Origin: Tricholoma matsutake
Taxonomy: Eukaryota > Basidiomycota > Agaricomycetes > Agaricales > Tricholomataceae
Direction of reading: 5' to 3'
Length of the DNA: 64,000 nucleotides
Assembly: GCA_026075535.2 (NCBI GenBank)
Contig: AP026539.1
Coordinates: 4,340,001 to 4,404,000 of the forward strand
Below the pieces are notes generated by a model that was not told where the DNA came from, searched no databases, and worked only from the letters and a program-made list of their open reading frames with translations. Within the stretch, counting starts at the first letter, position 1. Each line of letters starts with the position of its first letter. Made by a program: the position numbers and the translations under genes. Positions 47,120-58,749 of the stretch are shown here, in pieces.

Positions 47120-48504
47120 TATCATAATATGATTAAATGTACTCAACTATGTCTCACAAAAATACTATTCTTTATCTTGCCAATTACTATTGCACTGTAT
47201 TCTAGTGAAATATTTCTCATTTGTTCAGATGTGGCAGAAAATGATGATAAACTCGAAATCACATACAGACTGGTACATGAAGTAAACACACATACAAAAT
47301 ATTCATTCAGTGTCCATGATCATGTCATCCTCATCCTCATCCTGCTCATCAATTTCCTTTATCTCTTCCCAATACGGTCCTAATTCAGTCTTAATCCAAC
47401 AATGACATAAGGAACCCAAAGTGTTTGTGATATACATTGATGCAATATTGAGCTTGATGAAAAAGCTGAAGTAGAACAACTTTCTGACCATTCATAAGCT
47501 TATCCTGCTTACCCCATTCTCCATTGAGCCTCGAGACTGCTTCCTGGAGAATCATGTGTGGCTGGTTCAAGTTGTTGCCCTGAATGACATCAGAGAAGTG
47601 ATTCATAGATCCATGGAAGTTTGTCAAGAGGGCAGCATCCATGGCTGAGATGTTGGATTTCGATGTGGCACTAGATTGGTGGCCATGACATTTTGATGAA
47701 CCTTCATGATCAGCATCATCAAGAGCTGACTGCTTTCTTTTCTTTGATGATGACAAATGGACAGTTGGAGCAGTAGATGGTGCAGTGATACTTGTTGATG
47801 GAGGTGTAGGCTAGATGAGACAGATGAAGATGATGGAGGCCCTGCAGCAATTGACTCAGTTGTTGGGAACAAAGATGGTGGTATAGCTTGTGAATTGGAA
47901 GGAGAAGTTGAGATCATGATTGACTTGGAGGAGAGGGGGCTGATAATGAAGATAAAGGAGTGGTTTGCAATTGGGGAGCACCAGCTGATAACAAAGATGG
48001 AAGCCCGGCATCTGATGATGCAGGGGCGGCCACCCCAGATAATGATAAGGAACTAATTGAAATGAGAGCTGGAGAGATAGATGAAGGCAAAGGAGCAGGA
48101 CCAGCCAACGAGGTGGAAAGAGATGGTGTTGATGTTGCAGCTGGGCTCAGTTGTGACATCACAGCAAATGGTGCAATGATGGATGCCAGAAAAAGATTGC
48201 AAGTTGATGAAGCTTGATCTGCAGATGCCAGCAGATCATCCTTCTCATCATTCTCATCATCCGGGTCACTTCCACCATTGTTGTTTCCACCATCATGAGC
48301 AAATCAACCACTTGCTGTTGAATTCATAAAAAGTTCATCAAGTTTTGTGAGATAAAGCCAGGATCTGTGATAAATGACCTTGATAAGGCTTTGATTCTGA
48401 GGAAATGAGGTAAGGAACAGTACATGCTAAGATGAAATGGAAACATACCTGTTTCTTGAGATTTCTACAATAATCTTTGAATTGATTCATATCAGTCGGG
48501 GTTG

Positions 48505-49177
48505 TGGAATAAAAACCACCACGATTGTAGTCCCAGGAGGCCCCAGAAGAAGATCAATAAGTGTCGATGTTAAGGGCAAAGCCTCAACCACTCAATCTAG
48601 TCAATGTCGTTCGATGAGGTGCTTCCTTGACGAGTCGTTCGGCACTAGTCTTACTCAGAGCGTCCAATGTAAGATAGGTAGTGCACTCTAGCAGGGCTTC
48701 TGCATAGAGTCATTCAAGTTCATGCACTAAGGGGCTTCCTTAGTGGTTTTGAGTAAGTTTGTGAGTTGCAAGTTAAGGCTGTAGATTGCCTAGATCTAAA
48801 CTAAGGACATCCCTACTACGAGTTGCAGTACTTATACTACGAGGGAGGTCCTTATCGTCCAATCGGAAAGATAGATGTGTATCAAGTAAGAATAGAAACA
48901 ATAGGCCTCATGCCTTGCATGAGGCATCCAACGTCATGGACCTCATGTCAGGGGGCTGTCATATCACAGCATGTGTGGGAGTGGGTTCGGGTGCATGGAG
49001 TCACCATGCGTCAAGGGTGCCTTCCACGGGAAGGGGATCAAATGCATGCAGTCGGCATGCATCGTGTGTGTGTCTGGTGTCAAGGACATGCCCTAGGCAT
49101 GAATCAAGGGGTGCCTCCTGTCTGGAGGGGATCGTCAGGTGCGTCGGGTTCCATGAGTTACAAGGAAAATTGTAACA
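48505..49177 (-). repeat. Copia-type LTR, minus strand (probably solo)
   Basis: On the minus strand it begins TGTTACAATTTTCCTTGTAAC (terminal hairpin) at 49177 and ends near 48505 with ttattcca; flanks share gttg. It belongs to the same family as the LTR at 63062: both have a catgcc..ggcatgagg hairpin mid-way, a TATA-like site ~350-370 bp in, and stem-loops with an AAGCC loop after it (48725-48745 and 48685-48710 in plus coordinates). It interrupts the SANT gene. Confidence 0.75.
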
Positions 49178-49281
49178 GTTGATGGCCTTCTGTAGATTAA
49201 GAAAGATGAGTAACATTTTGACATCTCATGATTTTGTTGCTCACTTGTTTTGTTTTATCCTTTATATTCTGCACAGCCTCT

Positions 49282-50109
49282 CAAGGGGGTGTCAGACTTT
49301 GAATTTACCATATCAGGATGGTTAGTTAGTTCCCACCCAGAGCCTCTTAAAAAAATTTTGGAAGTCACATGATACATGTGCCCAAGAGGCATAGAGGGGA
49401 GGTAGAGCTATAGCAACCTTCTGGATATGAATAACAAGCCCATCTTTTTTGAAAGACAAGTTCCAGCTGAGGACAGGCAGGGATAACAGCAGCAAATAGT
49501 AGTAATGATTGATCAGAAACCCATGCTTCTCCCCTTACTTTAGTAACAGTCAAACAGAACAGGGGGGGTTCTGTGGAAGAACTTGACTGAATGCTGTCAT
49601 GCCACCTGTAAACTACACTAATAAGTACCTCATCTGAGTGTGCATCAGAGTAGGGGAAGGTAATGCATGGTTACTAGGGACTGCTAACTAGTGTTGTACA
49701 TGCACTACAGTTGAGTACTAACAAGCATTAGATCATGCATCAGATCCACAGTATTGGTTGGTCATGGTTAAACCAGGACATTGATGGCATTAACAGGTCA
49801 TAATCACTCCCAAGTGCTGCCAGTGGTGTGCTTCAAAATCTCCAAGGCTATCTGGAAAAGAACTTCCATAACAACATGGTGAGATGGTCTTGATGTTGGC
49901 AATAGTTACAACAATAGTAGTGAGTTGCTAAAGACCTTAGACAAATGCTGGAAGTGGGCTATTAAATTGGTGATATTAGTCAGCTTAGTCAGACTTCTAT
50001 ATATGGAATTATATTCCCATCCTAGTTAGTTGGTTCCCTCTGTGACAGGTGTAGTCCTTAAAAAAAAATTCGACCTGATATGCTTAATTTTTTTTCTGAC
50101 ACCCCCTTG
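49282..50109. mobile_element. hAT-type MITE, 828 bp, TSD CAGCCTCT
   Basis: Terminal inverted repeats CAAGGGGGTGTCAG are perfect for 14 bp and continue imperfectly through atatcagg (~35 bp) and the gttagtt/aactaac block. Direct 8-bp repeat cagcctct at 49274-49281 and 50110-50117. No ORF of note. It interrupts exon 1 of the SANT gene after HTRG. Confidence 0.9.
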
Positions 50110-50309
50110 CAGCCTCTTCAGCCCCTTGTGTGTGGAGGTTTGATATATTCGAGAGCACCATTGTAGGCTTTTGTAGGAAAGCTCCCCCCTCCTTCAGCCT
50201 CAGATGGATGAGCATGGAGATAATCAACGAGAGCCGAAGTTTCAGCATCATTCCAGTGTACATGAGGTTTTGACTGTTTTGGGGGCATAAAAGCAGGTGT
50301 ATATTTTTT

Positions 50310-50749
50310 TTAAAAAGCCCAAGAAATGAAATGAGCGGCGAGACGAAGATAATCAGTAGAGGAGGATTGACTGTCCATGATCCATGATCCATGAGCAAAG
50401 GGTTCTGAAATTTGGAAGTCCAACAAGCATTCCCGATATGTTTGGAATGTACTTAGTGTCGCCGACCTGAACGACACGGTACACCCGAACAGGCTCAAAA
50501 GTTTTACAGCATTGCGCCACCACCAGTTCTGCATACTTATCATCATTGCAGCCAATTTGAATTAGTGTACATACTTACACAGGCGGGACTCAAATCGATT
50601 CGACTCCCATTACAGATCAACAACACCTCCGAACACTGGCAGAATCCGGCACACCGAGGTTGAGATTTAGGTCCATCCAATGTATCGATATGAGTTTGGC
50701 CTTGTAAGGAGATTGATGACGGACAAATGGTATCTACTAGCAGGCGCAC
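50310..50749 (-). other. Possible spliced coding region, unidentified
   Basis: On the minus strand, 50523-50572 looks like a good basidiomycete intron (gtaagtatgtacactaat...tatgcag with a branch-site ctaat). The flanking exon text reads either VLLICNGSRIDLSPAC-NWWWRNAV or, in another frame, VRVYRVVQVGDTKYI. I do not recognise a family. It could be the 3' part of a small gene or spurious. Confidence 0.25.
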
Positions 50750-50888
50750 TACTATCTAGGTGCATGTATATTGTGGCAAACGTAAAAGATGTCATGTCTC
50801 GAAATCCATTGTTCAAGGGCACACCCCTCGGTCATCATACACGTCAACATGGCTTTCCTGTCGTTTATATGTCATATCGTACTGTCTT

Positions 50889-53832
50889 CTATGGTAGAAG
50901 GAAATTTTGACTAACCTCATTCTCTTCATTCTGGATATTCTCCTTAAACCCTCTCGAACTCGATTGGCCATCATACAACTCCTTGGCCGTCTTTCTCCTC
51001 TGTGCCGCCTGTAACCTCTTCCTCAGCTTCGCTTCCTCAACCATTGCCATCTCTTCTTCTTGAGCTTTCATCCATTCGGGTAGGTCATCAACTGCGCCCT
51101 GCGGGTCCCATTTTTTGTTGAGCAAATAACCCTGTAGCTCTGCTACGGAATATGTTTCGTCGGCCGTCAGTTTCGCAAATTCGATCGCTAAGTCATCGAG
51201 TTCTTCTGGACTGTAATAGCGATCAAGTTTGAGAGTAATTGGTATTCCTTCGGGAGGGAGAACAGGTGCTAAGTTGTTCTCTGAGAATGCGTCAAGAGGT
51301 TGTGGGCGAACGAATCGCTCAGCCGGGTAGAAACGTTTGAATACCTGTTCCACCTGCTTGGTAGTTGCGAGTTTGTATTGAATCTGAGCAAAGTTTGTCG
51401 TGACATTTCCCCCGATCCGAAGTCATCATGCTACGATGTACGTACCTTTACATCCATTCGGCCCGGTCTGATTAGTGCCGGATCGAGGTTCTCGATATAA
51501 TTTGTCTGTTGTGAGAGAGTTCGGTGGTTATCGATACGTGGTCATTTAAATGAGACCGACCGTTGCAAAGGTAATTCTTCCCTCCTCACTCGACATTGAA
51601 TCCAACACGTTGAGCAGCCCCGATAGTGTCACATTTGATTTTGGAGGTACATAACCTGCATTTAACGGATCCTTTCCAGTCTCATCGTCCAAGTCTTCGT
51701 CGCGAGAGTGCAGGAACGCGCAATCAAGGTCCTCCAGCAACAGAATACAGCGCGCGGGCGTGTCGGATATTATTCTAGCCAGAGAATGGTCGTCGATGCT
51801 ACGAGAAGCGTGAGAGATAATTTCACGAGGGAAAATATTTTCTGCCATACGCGGGATTCGAAAGAGGTATATCGTAAATCTGAGGGAACATGAATATGTT
51901 ATCTTGCGAGAAGAATGGAGATAATACCTCCAAACCTAGTTCCCCAGCCTAATGAATCAATTATCCTGTAGACTACAGAATATGAGGGAGAAGAAAACAT
52001 TACTATAGCATGAATAGTAGAAGTTTTGCCTGTTCCAGGTTTGCCATAAAGCAGATATCCTGATAAGACAAAGGTAAAGAGAGGCTTGCAACCAGCACCG
52101 CAAATACATACCACGTCGATGAGGAATACCGAGAAGAGTATACCACTCTTCGCTGTCCAGAAATTCTCTCACATCTGCCAGGAGATTCTCTTTGATACCA
52201 TTACGAAGGATCAATGTAGATAGGGATCGGCGGGCTTTTGTCATCGTTTTGGTCCACGAATACTGCAAACAACGGGTAATCAGTTACGTATCTGATTTCA
52301 GAGTTTGGTGGTGTAAAGGACGTACACCATCCGTCATATGGAGTGTGACTTGAGAGACGGAAGCTTGTAGGTAATGAATCCGAGCTTCGTCGATGAGTTC
52401 GTCCAGAACCGCTTTGTGCGATGAATAAAGACTATATACGATGCGTCTGTGATCCGCTCAAGGGTGGATAGCGATGACCAAACAACAAACGTAATAGTGA
52501 TCATCCCTCCAACGTTCTAGAGAAAGTAGACACATATCTCAGCATTTAGAATCAGAAGAATGCCAAATAATCAACACACCTTCACATTATGGTCCCTATA
52601 ACCATAAGAAATTGTAATCTGTAACCAGGTCCTTCTTCCTGTTCGTGCTGAATGATATTGAAACATCTGTTGAATATTTTCTGCGGGTCGGAATCGTACA
52701 GCGTCCTTTGGATTACCCCAGCCAACGTCTGATTGTTTCGTCGTGATAGAAAACTCCATAGTGTCGTGGAGGATGTTCTCGGAGCGCTACGTGGGCAAAG
52801 GAAACGGAAGTTAGAAGACAACAATGTTGATACAATGTTGCACGTACTAGGTATGCGAGTATCCAATCATATGACCAGTCATCTTGTTGAAAGTATGCCC
52901 TTAACAGTGAACTAGACTGAGAAGAGGAGCAATGTAGGGATACTCGGCGGGGTAAAAGCTGAGGTACACACACTGTCTTGAACTGGATCTGTTATCCGTG
53001 GCGGAATGTCGGAATCAATGTAGAATTCACGAGCTGCGCACACGAAATCATTGAGCACGTTGCGATTGTAACTCCACATCCTTGAACATTCCCACTTGAG
53101 CTTTAAGCTTGTGACAAGCGCGAATGAGCAACAGACCTCAGAACTAGCGTATCGTTGCCACTCAGACCGCGCTCTTTCTCCCTACTCTGATGGAATGAAA
53201 AACAGGCATGTCAACGGAGTTGTCACTAGCATGTAGAAAGAGAGTGGATGACATAGAAAGAAAGAAAGAAACGCACAACAGAAATCAAATACCCATGCCA
53301 CCGGAAAACCTCAGGAGCTTGGTGTGCAGGTTCATACACAGGGTCCGGGTGGCCATCAGTAGAGCCTAAAACTGAGGAAGGATTTGGAACGAAAGCAGTG
53401 TTTTTGGCAACAACGTTGAAAGAATGGCTCTGATCCCATATGTGATAGCTTTCCAAGTAAACTTTCACCCAATCATATGCGAAATCTCCAGAAGTGAAGG
53501 AAGCGGTCGTCTGCAAAATACCAGATACCAGGTTATATCACAAGATGCCTGTGGGAGTCGAACGTACTACGAAGACTGAAAGCAGATGTAAAGTTTGATA
53601 TCACACCAATTGTAATGGACGTACAACCTGACACGGCATCAACCACCTTCTGACCCACGATGCGTCCTGTCTCGACGAGTGACCCAAGGAAAATGAAACG
53701 CCACAGCTCGGCAATCTGGGGATTCGAGAGCAACCGCTGAATGAGTCGGCCCAGCAATCGTACGACTGTCACCCAAGGTTGTCGAGAACTGACAAGGAGC
53801 TTTCGTAGAAGACCAAGTAGACGTATCTTCAT
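50889..53832 (-). CDS. BCS1-like mitochondrial AAA-ATPase with two BCS1_N modules
   Basis: Exons I can place (minus): 53832-53628, 53575-53568 (8-nt microexon), 53510-53277, 53186-53137, 53080-52972, 52916-52848, 52786-52580, 52516-52491, 52446-52326, 52262-52112, 52059-52004, 51948-51928, ~51845-51561 (5' edge unresolved), 51505-51446, 51383-50889. BCS1-type AAA proteins are inner-membrane chaperones (Rieske protein translocation in yeast); fungi have many paralogues of unknown substrate. Seen: N-terminal basic/hydrophobic segment; BCS1_N module one (SGDFAYDWVKVYL, FRWHGYLISV, NVLNDFVCAAREFY); module two (QDDWSYDWILAYL, RRTWLQITI, HKAVLDELIDEARIHYL); DSEEWYTLLGIPHRRGYLLYG; Walker A GKPGTGKTS; Walker B ILLLEDLDCAF; TLSGLLNVLDSMSSEEGRI; PALIRPGRMD; C-terminal AELQGYLL. 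No internal stops with this model. Start: in-frame TAA lies just upstream of ATG 53832. Confidence 0.82.
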
Positions 53833-54996
53833 ACTCGGTTAGAGCTCTGCAAGATCGTGTTGAGGTTGAAAGCGTTTAAATCCGAAAGCTGTTAAGTTCA
53901 AGTTTGTTATGGTTTTGATGCCTGGCAGTGAGCGCTGCTCAGGTAATTGGTTGCTCACCACATGTTCCACGAGGTCGTGGCTTGGTTGTAAGTAAACTAT
54001 GCATTTCAAATTCTCAACAACTTGAAAGTCTCTGAGTCCTGACGCCATGCGTCAGCGCCTAACTTAAGCTCTGGCTTGTCACCTTTGGGTCAAGTGAACC
54101 GTAGGGTCTTCGGAAAAAGCAACAAGTTGATGCGGTACGGGACATGGGATGAGCGTTACAACGGAAAGTCAAAACGGGAGTCGTAACAGTTTGATACTCA
54201 GTCCTCTTTTTTCGACGCTGTCAAAACAACGATACCCATTTTCTCTCCCTCACTCCCTCAGTCTCATTCTCATTCTCAAATCCAATCACATCCACACGTC
54301 TCCACATCAAAACAGACCCGCCCACAGTCGGAAGCCCCCAACAGATCCCACACTTGCGCTCTCATACTATGCAATCCACTCCGATCAGCACAACGGACTT
54401 CCAAGGACCACAGTGAAGGTTACGGAAACAGACCTCATGCATGTGCGCCTTCTTCGCTAGGTATCGCCGTCTGATATGAAGTGATGTCAACTTGCGTTGT
54501 TGTCATTCTCAACCTCCGTAATTCGTGAGCGAGATCTTGATGCTAAAATTGGTTTCGATATATTACTGCATGCACGCTGACGATACGGAGAGGAACAAGG
54601 AGAAAGAACGGAGACTTCGGGGAGGGATAAGACTCGTGCAAGAGCTTAGCTGCACCATGTCGCGGAGGGGAGTAAGAAAGTAACCACTCTCGTTGCCGAT
54701 GTCGTCCCTGTGTTCCACTCCTGTTGCTCAACCCTTCCAATGCCCTGCCTCAGGGGTGCCTTCGGCAGCTTGATCTTCCAGCTCGTCTTCACACGGACAG
54801 TACACCGCTACAAGGAGAAAAGAAGAGAGGCAAGTCAGATACCAGGTCGGGAGACGGAACTGTACGTTTTAGTTTTGACTGTCTTCCGAGTATGAAGTGT
54901 GCTCCATTCTTCGTCCTGGGCTTCGTGTCGGTTGTGCCTGTGAAGACGTAAGCGTTATTCATTTGGCTTTCTGCCTGGCGTTATTATGGTGTTGAA
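53833..54996. other. Upstream region of BCS1-like gene, no gene called
   Basis: A CT-rich tract (54236-54275) and several CAATC-like motifs at 54230-54330 could be promoter elements. Short ORFs on both strands lack recognisable domains. I see no clear gene. Confidence 0.35.
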
Positions 54997-57021
54997 CTAT
55001 CTTGGTAATGGAGCTGGAGATGGCGACGACGATGGCGAAGGCGAAGGCGATATAAGGTGTGGAAGGGAGAGCGAACTCTCCCGCTTTCTGGGCTTGAGGG
55101 CTTGACTATGGGCGTTCCAGGTTTGTGTGTCATACACGTCTTTGATCTCGTTCATCGCTGGTGTCATACCTGAACAACGGAGCGGAACCACATTGTCGCC
55201 ATGTTTCCTCATCTTTCGGAAATGGTGAGGGTTAACAGCAGTATAAGACAAAGGCTTCAATACCTGTGAGTGAACATATAGTCGTTGATTTGCGCCTGAT
55301 AGTTGTTCACGTCCACATCCGTAGGGCATCCTTGTTCTTATGTGATCCAGGAATCGTAGACGACGACGGATTCGTATGAGACATAGTCCTATTTGGTGAA
55401 GAGCGGATATAGCCATGATAAGATTTGTCGTGTTCATCGTCCATACCATTGAAAGGCAATACAATGTTCCTCTTTTTGCTTGAGGTTTCCTATGCGGATT
55501 CACCGAAATCGGGATCAACCACAGGGGAAGAACGGAATCGTGAACCATCCGTGGTAGCAAATGAGCAACCCATACCGATCCTAGCTAAGGCGAATTTGAA
55601 AGTTATGTTTGACGGAATGTCCAAGGTTTGATTGTAGTTGCGATTGAGGTTGAAGTGGGTACTATCAAGAGCACGAGAAACAGGAGGTGCACTAGCAGAA
55701 GCAGAAGGATGGGCATGTGTATATGAATCCGATGGCTTGAGAAGAAAACGGCATTGGAACCGGCATTGAAGTCCTCGAGAAAGCACGAACACTAACATTG
55801 TTATTAACTTGCATGGAATACTGGATGTAGGCAATATGGGCGAGGAGAACGGTCCGTCGTCCTGGGGTCGGAGCTTCGGATTGTCGTTATTTAATCTGAG
55901 GGCAGATTGAGGTGATGGTGCGAAGTCGTTTGGCTTATCGTGATGTGTAGTTGTGTGAGGTGCGGCCTTGGGCGGCATTGAGGCGGGAGAGAAGGCGGGG
56001 AAGCAGGAGTAGGTGTAGATAGTACATGCAGCCGGGGTTCTGATGAATTTCATAGTTCAGAGCGTTGAGCGGAAGAGGAAGGTCGTTTTCAGGGAGATGG
56101 TCATTATCCTGGAAGCTATGCAGATGTCCGCCATGAGGTGGCAAGACCTGGAGGACTGGAGTTGAAGCGTCTTGGCCTTGAGTGGGTATATGCGTCTGTT
56201 CGTGCTGCGAGTGTGGTTTTGACTGAGAATTGCATAGGGCATACATGAAGCAGGGCCACTGGCAGATTTCTGTGCAGTGTCTCATGAACCAGGCTAGGAT
56301 AGGAGATGAACCTACTAGCAGCTGCGACCCGAAGTCAAGCTCATCCGACACCTGGGCAACAGCAGGACTAGGTCGAATCGCAGTTTTCGACTTGGGGAAC
56401 AACGTTCGGAATGGCACGAACTTCCGTTGCTTCGTCGATATTGTGGTCTTCACCAGCAAAGGGCAATTAATATCGTCAAAGATTTTGCATGCGTCCCTCC
56501 TTCGATTCATCGGCAGCACAGCGTCTCGAAGTCATCGACCCAGATCTCAGTGCACTGATGGGCTACGATTGACTCTGCGATCTTTCTCACTGTTTCTTGG
56601 ATCCATTAATAATGTTCCCTTTCAAATTCGACTGGGATGCCTTGGCCTTTAAGTTCAGTTTCTCCTTCGCAGGTTCCGGCCGTGAAGAGACTCCATTACC
56701 AGCACTCCGTATACGAGACGCAGCGTTGATCTTCGCGATGCTAAATGGGTTTGCTTTGTAGAGCTGTCTCTTCTGATGATGAGAGAAATCGTTTAAGTAG
56801 TCTTGTTTCTTCGAGGTCGACCGAGTCAGAGTCTGAGTCCGAGTCAGAGTAGAAGTCAAAATTTGTAGACTTGGAGCTGAAAGACCAGTCCGACGTCGTG
56901 CTGAACGGTTTCTCGTTGAGTTCGTCATGGAGGCATGTTGATCACTGGGTGACTTCCCGTAAGAAGCAGGTTTTCCAGATTGCTTCAGCCTTGGATCGCA
57001 TGAAATTACCATTTTAGGCAT
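54997..57021 (-). other. Possible multi-exon gene, unidentified
   Basis: Three minus-strand reading stretches have non-repetitive, protein-like composition: 57021-56587 (MPKMVISCDPRLKQSGKP, S/T/R-rich, ends NIINGSKKQ), 56519-55935 (RRRDACKIFDDINCPLLV, VSDELDFGSQLLVGSSPILAW) and 55560-54997 (ends SPSPSPSSSPSPAPLPR). Possible splice pairs exist, for example donor gtattg near 55262 with acceptor at 55170. I could not chain them into one confident model and do not recognise the product. This is the least repetitive part of the window together with the BCS1-like gene. Confidence 0.3.
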
Positions 57022-57982
57022 CTTTATATAATGGCGGAGGGGCAATATTAATATCTCCGTCAATTTTGGGTATGTATTTTGTAAAACCATCTTGGGGATC
57101 TGTTCCCCACATAGCTTACTGTTTGTTCGAGAACATCTGGGTATTAGAAAATGCCATGAGTGCTACCGCTGTCACCGCCGCCACCAGTCCCACAATTGTC
57201 GGCATCCGATCGGAGAGGTCTGTGAGTGATAGTGTTTGACCATTTTGATGTAATTTATGTTTTCCCAACCGATTGCATGAGGGCTGCAACATGAGTTCTA
57301 ATAAATCAGAGAAGAAAACCATCCTTAATCTTGTGTGAAGGGAGGGGTTCGAGGAACAGGTGATGGGCACTGTCATCTCCATCGTTGTCCCACTGTTCCA
57401 TCAATGTCAGCCAGTCACCTTGTTCTTTTGCTGCCATTCTCCTCCCAGTCCTTCTTGCCACCCAAGCTGTTTTCCTTATCCAATGTATGAGTGGTTGCTC
57501 ACAGCATGTCAGCATGGCAGGTGCTGAGTCAGTTTGTTGCCCTGAGTTATTATCAAGCAACACTGTTGAATCTGTCAGTAGACATCAGAACAGGTATGGC
57601 TTTGGGCATTATCTGTTTCGACAGGTGGCTGATGGTAATGTGGCAGGAATATGGGATAGCAGGTGCTTACCTTGCAAGTATCCTGTGCATGCCTCCCAGC
57701 ACCTATGGACCAGACAAACCATCACATCCTATTTTGGGGGGAGGGAGGCTTATATAGGTGGCACACTGGCCATCTCTTGTTTGAAGTAGCAGACTCAGAC
57801 TTGGTGGCAATGTAAGCACCTTGGCACTGGTGGTGGCAGTGGCACCCATGGCTAGGGAATGTCATGGGTTCGTAAACCCATGCGGGTAGATGCCAGGGGT
57901 GCATACGGGTATGGGTATGGGTTGGGGTTTAGTAACCCTTGCCCAACCCGCACACGTGATGTGGGCACAGCGGGTTTTTCAT
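57022..57982. other. No confident gene; short GGGTA-rich patch
   Basis: ORFs on both strands (57385-57789 plus, 57563-57306 minus, 57382-57116 minus with a hydrophobic VGLVAAVTAVALMAF end) have no recognisable domains. At 57862-57975 there is a patch of gggta/acccat motifs (gggtatgggtatgggttggg) that form inverted pairs. Confidence 0.3.
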
Positions 57983-58268
57983 CCTCTCATTGTTGTCATT
58001 GTTGTCCCCTCATTGTTGTCATTGTTGTCCCCTCATTGTTGTCATTGTTGTCCCCTCATTGTTGTCATTGTTGTCCCCTCATTGTTGTCATTGTTGTCCC
58101 CTCATTGTTGTCATTGTTGTCCCCTCATTGTTGTCATTGTTGTCCCCTCATTGTTGTCATTGTTGTCCCCTCATTGTTGTCATTGTTGTCCCCTCATTGT
58201 TGTCATTGTTGTCCCCTCATTGTTGTCATTGTTGTCCCCTCATTGTTGTCATTGTTGTCCCCTCATTG
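57983..58268. repeat. 22-bp minisatellite, about 13 copies
   Basis: Unit ccctcattgttgtcattgttgt, nearly perfect. Because 22 is not a multiple of 3, all three forward frames stay open and read the same cycling peptide (HCCHCCPLIVVIVVPSLLSL), so the three overlapping ORFs here are an artefact. The right edge degenerates into tcgttgtcatcatcctcccc. Confidence 0.95.
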
Positions 58269-58749
58269 TCGTTGTCATCATCCTCCCCTCTCCACATCGT
58301 TGTCATTGTTGAGTACCTGCAATCCACCCCATGAGCAGGGGCCTGCTTGCAGTGGTGTGGGATGAGTGCTGGGTTGGCTTCATCATCCTGTCATCGTCAG
58401 TGTGGTCAACAGTTCTAGTTAGTAGTTAAAAAAGTTTGTTAGTAACAAAAAATGAAATAGAAGGAAAAAAACTTACCAATGGCCTGTTGACTGCCCTTGC
58501 AAGATGTGTCATCAGCACTGTGTAGAAGCTTGCAGCTGTCAAGTCAAGACACATCTCACCACCAACCTCACAGCTGGTACCATGCTGCCCTCAACTTTGG
58601 GTGGGTAGGAGAGGCCGCTATCATCATTACCACCTTCCAGCCCACCCCCTTCTGTCAACCTTGCACCAGCAGGCCCATCAACAACAGTGGACATGGCATT
58701 AGACTTCTTTGTGAACCCTCACCATGCATCCCAGATAGTTCCCGCATTT

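Larger units (their letters stand above)
47303..50288 (-). pseudogene. Myb/SANT-like partner of the Harbinger-type element
   Basis: Exon 1 starts at ATG 50288: MPPKQSKPHVHWNDAETSAL, DYLHAHPSEAEGGSFPTKAYNGAL, EYIKPPHTRG. After the 828-bp MITE it continues with AEEAVQNIKDKTKQ (one-base shift) and a donor gtgagc. Downstream, beyond a copia LTR, are an S/P/T-rich linker (48162-47914), SSSKKRKQSALDDADHEG, SAMDAALLTNFHGSMNHFSDVIQ (47630-47560) and a C-terminus WIKTELGPYWEEIKEID ending in acidic residues at 47303. A W-x-DAE trihelix/SANT start with a KKRK basic block and helical C-terminus fits the second protein of PIF/Harbinger elements. Convergent with the transposase. Disrupted by the MITE, the LTR and frameshifts. 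Confidence 0.68.

Noticed and set aside
53839..54048. Minus-strand ORF of 69 codons upstream of the BCS1-like start
   Set aside because: No family resemblance, and it ends just before the chosen ATG; more likely 5' untranslated sequence.
57862..57975. Telomere-like repeats
   Set aside because: gggta motifs are irregular, form inverted pairs and are not TTAGGG arrays.
57859..58365. Three overlapping plus-strand ORFs, cysteine/valine-rich
   Set aside because: Artefact of the 22-bp minisatellite, which is stop-free in all three frames.
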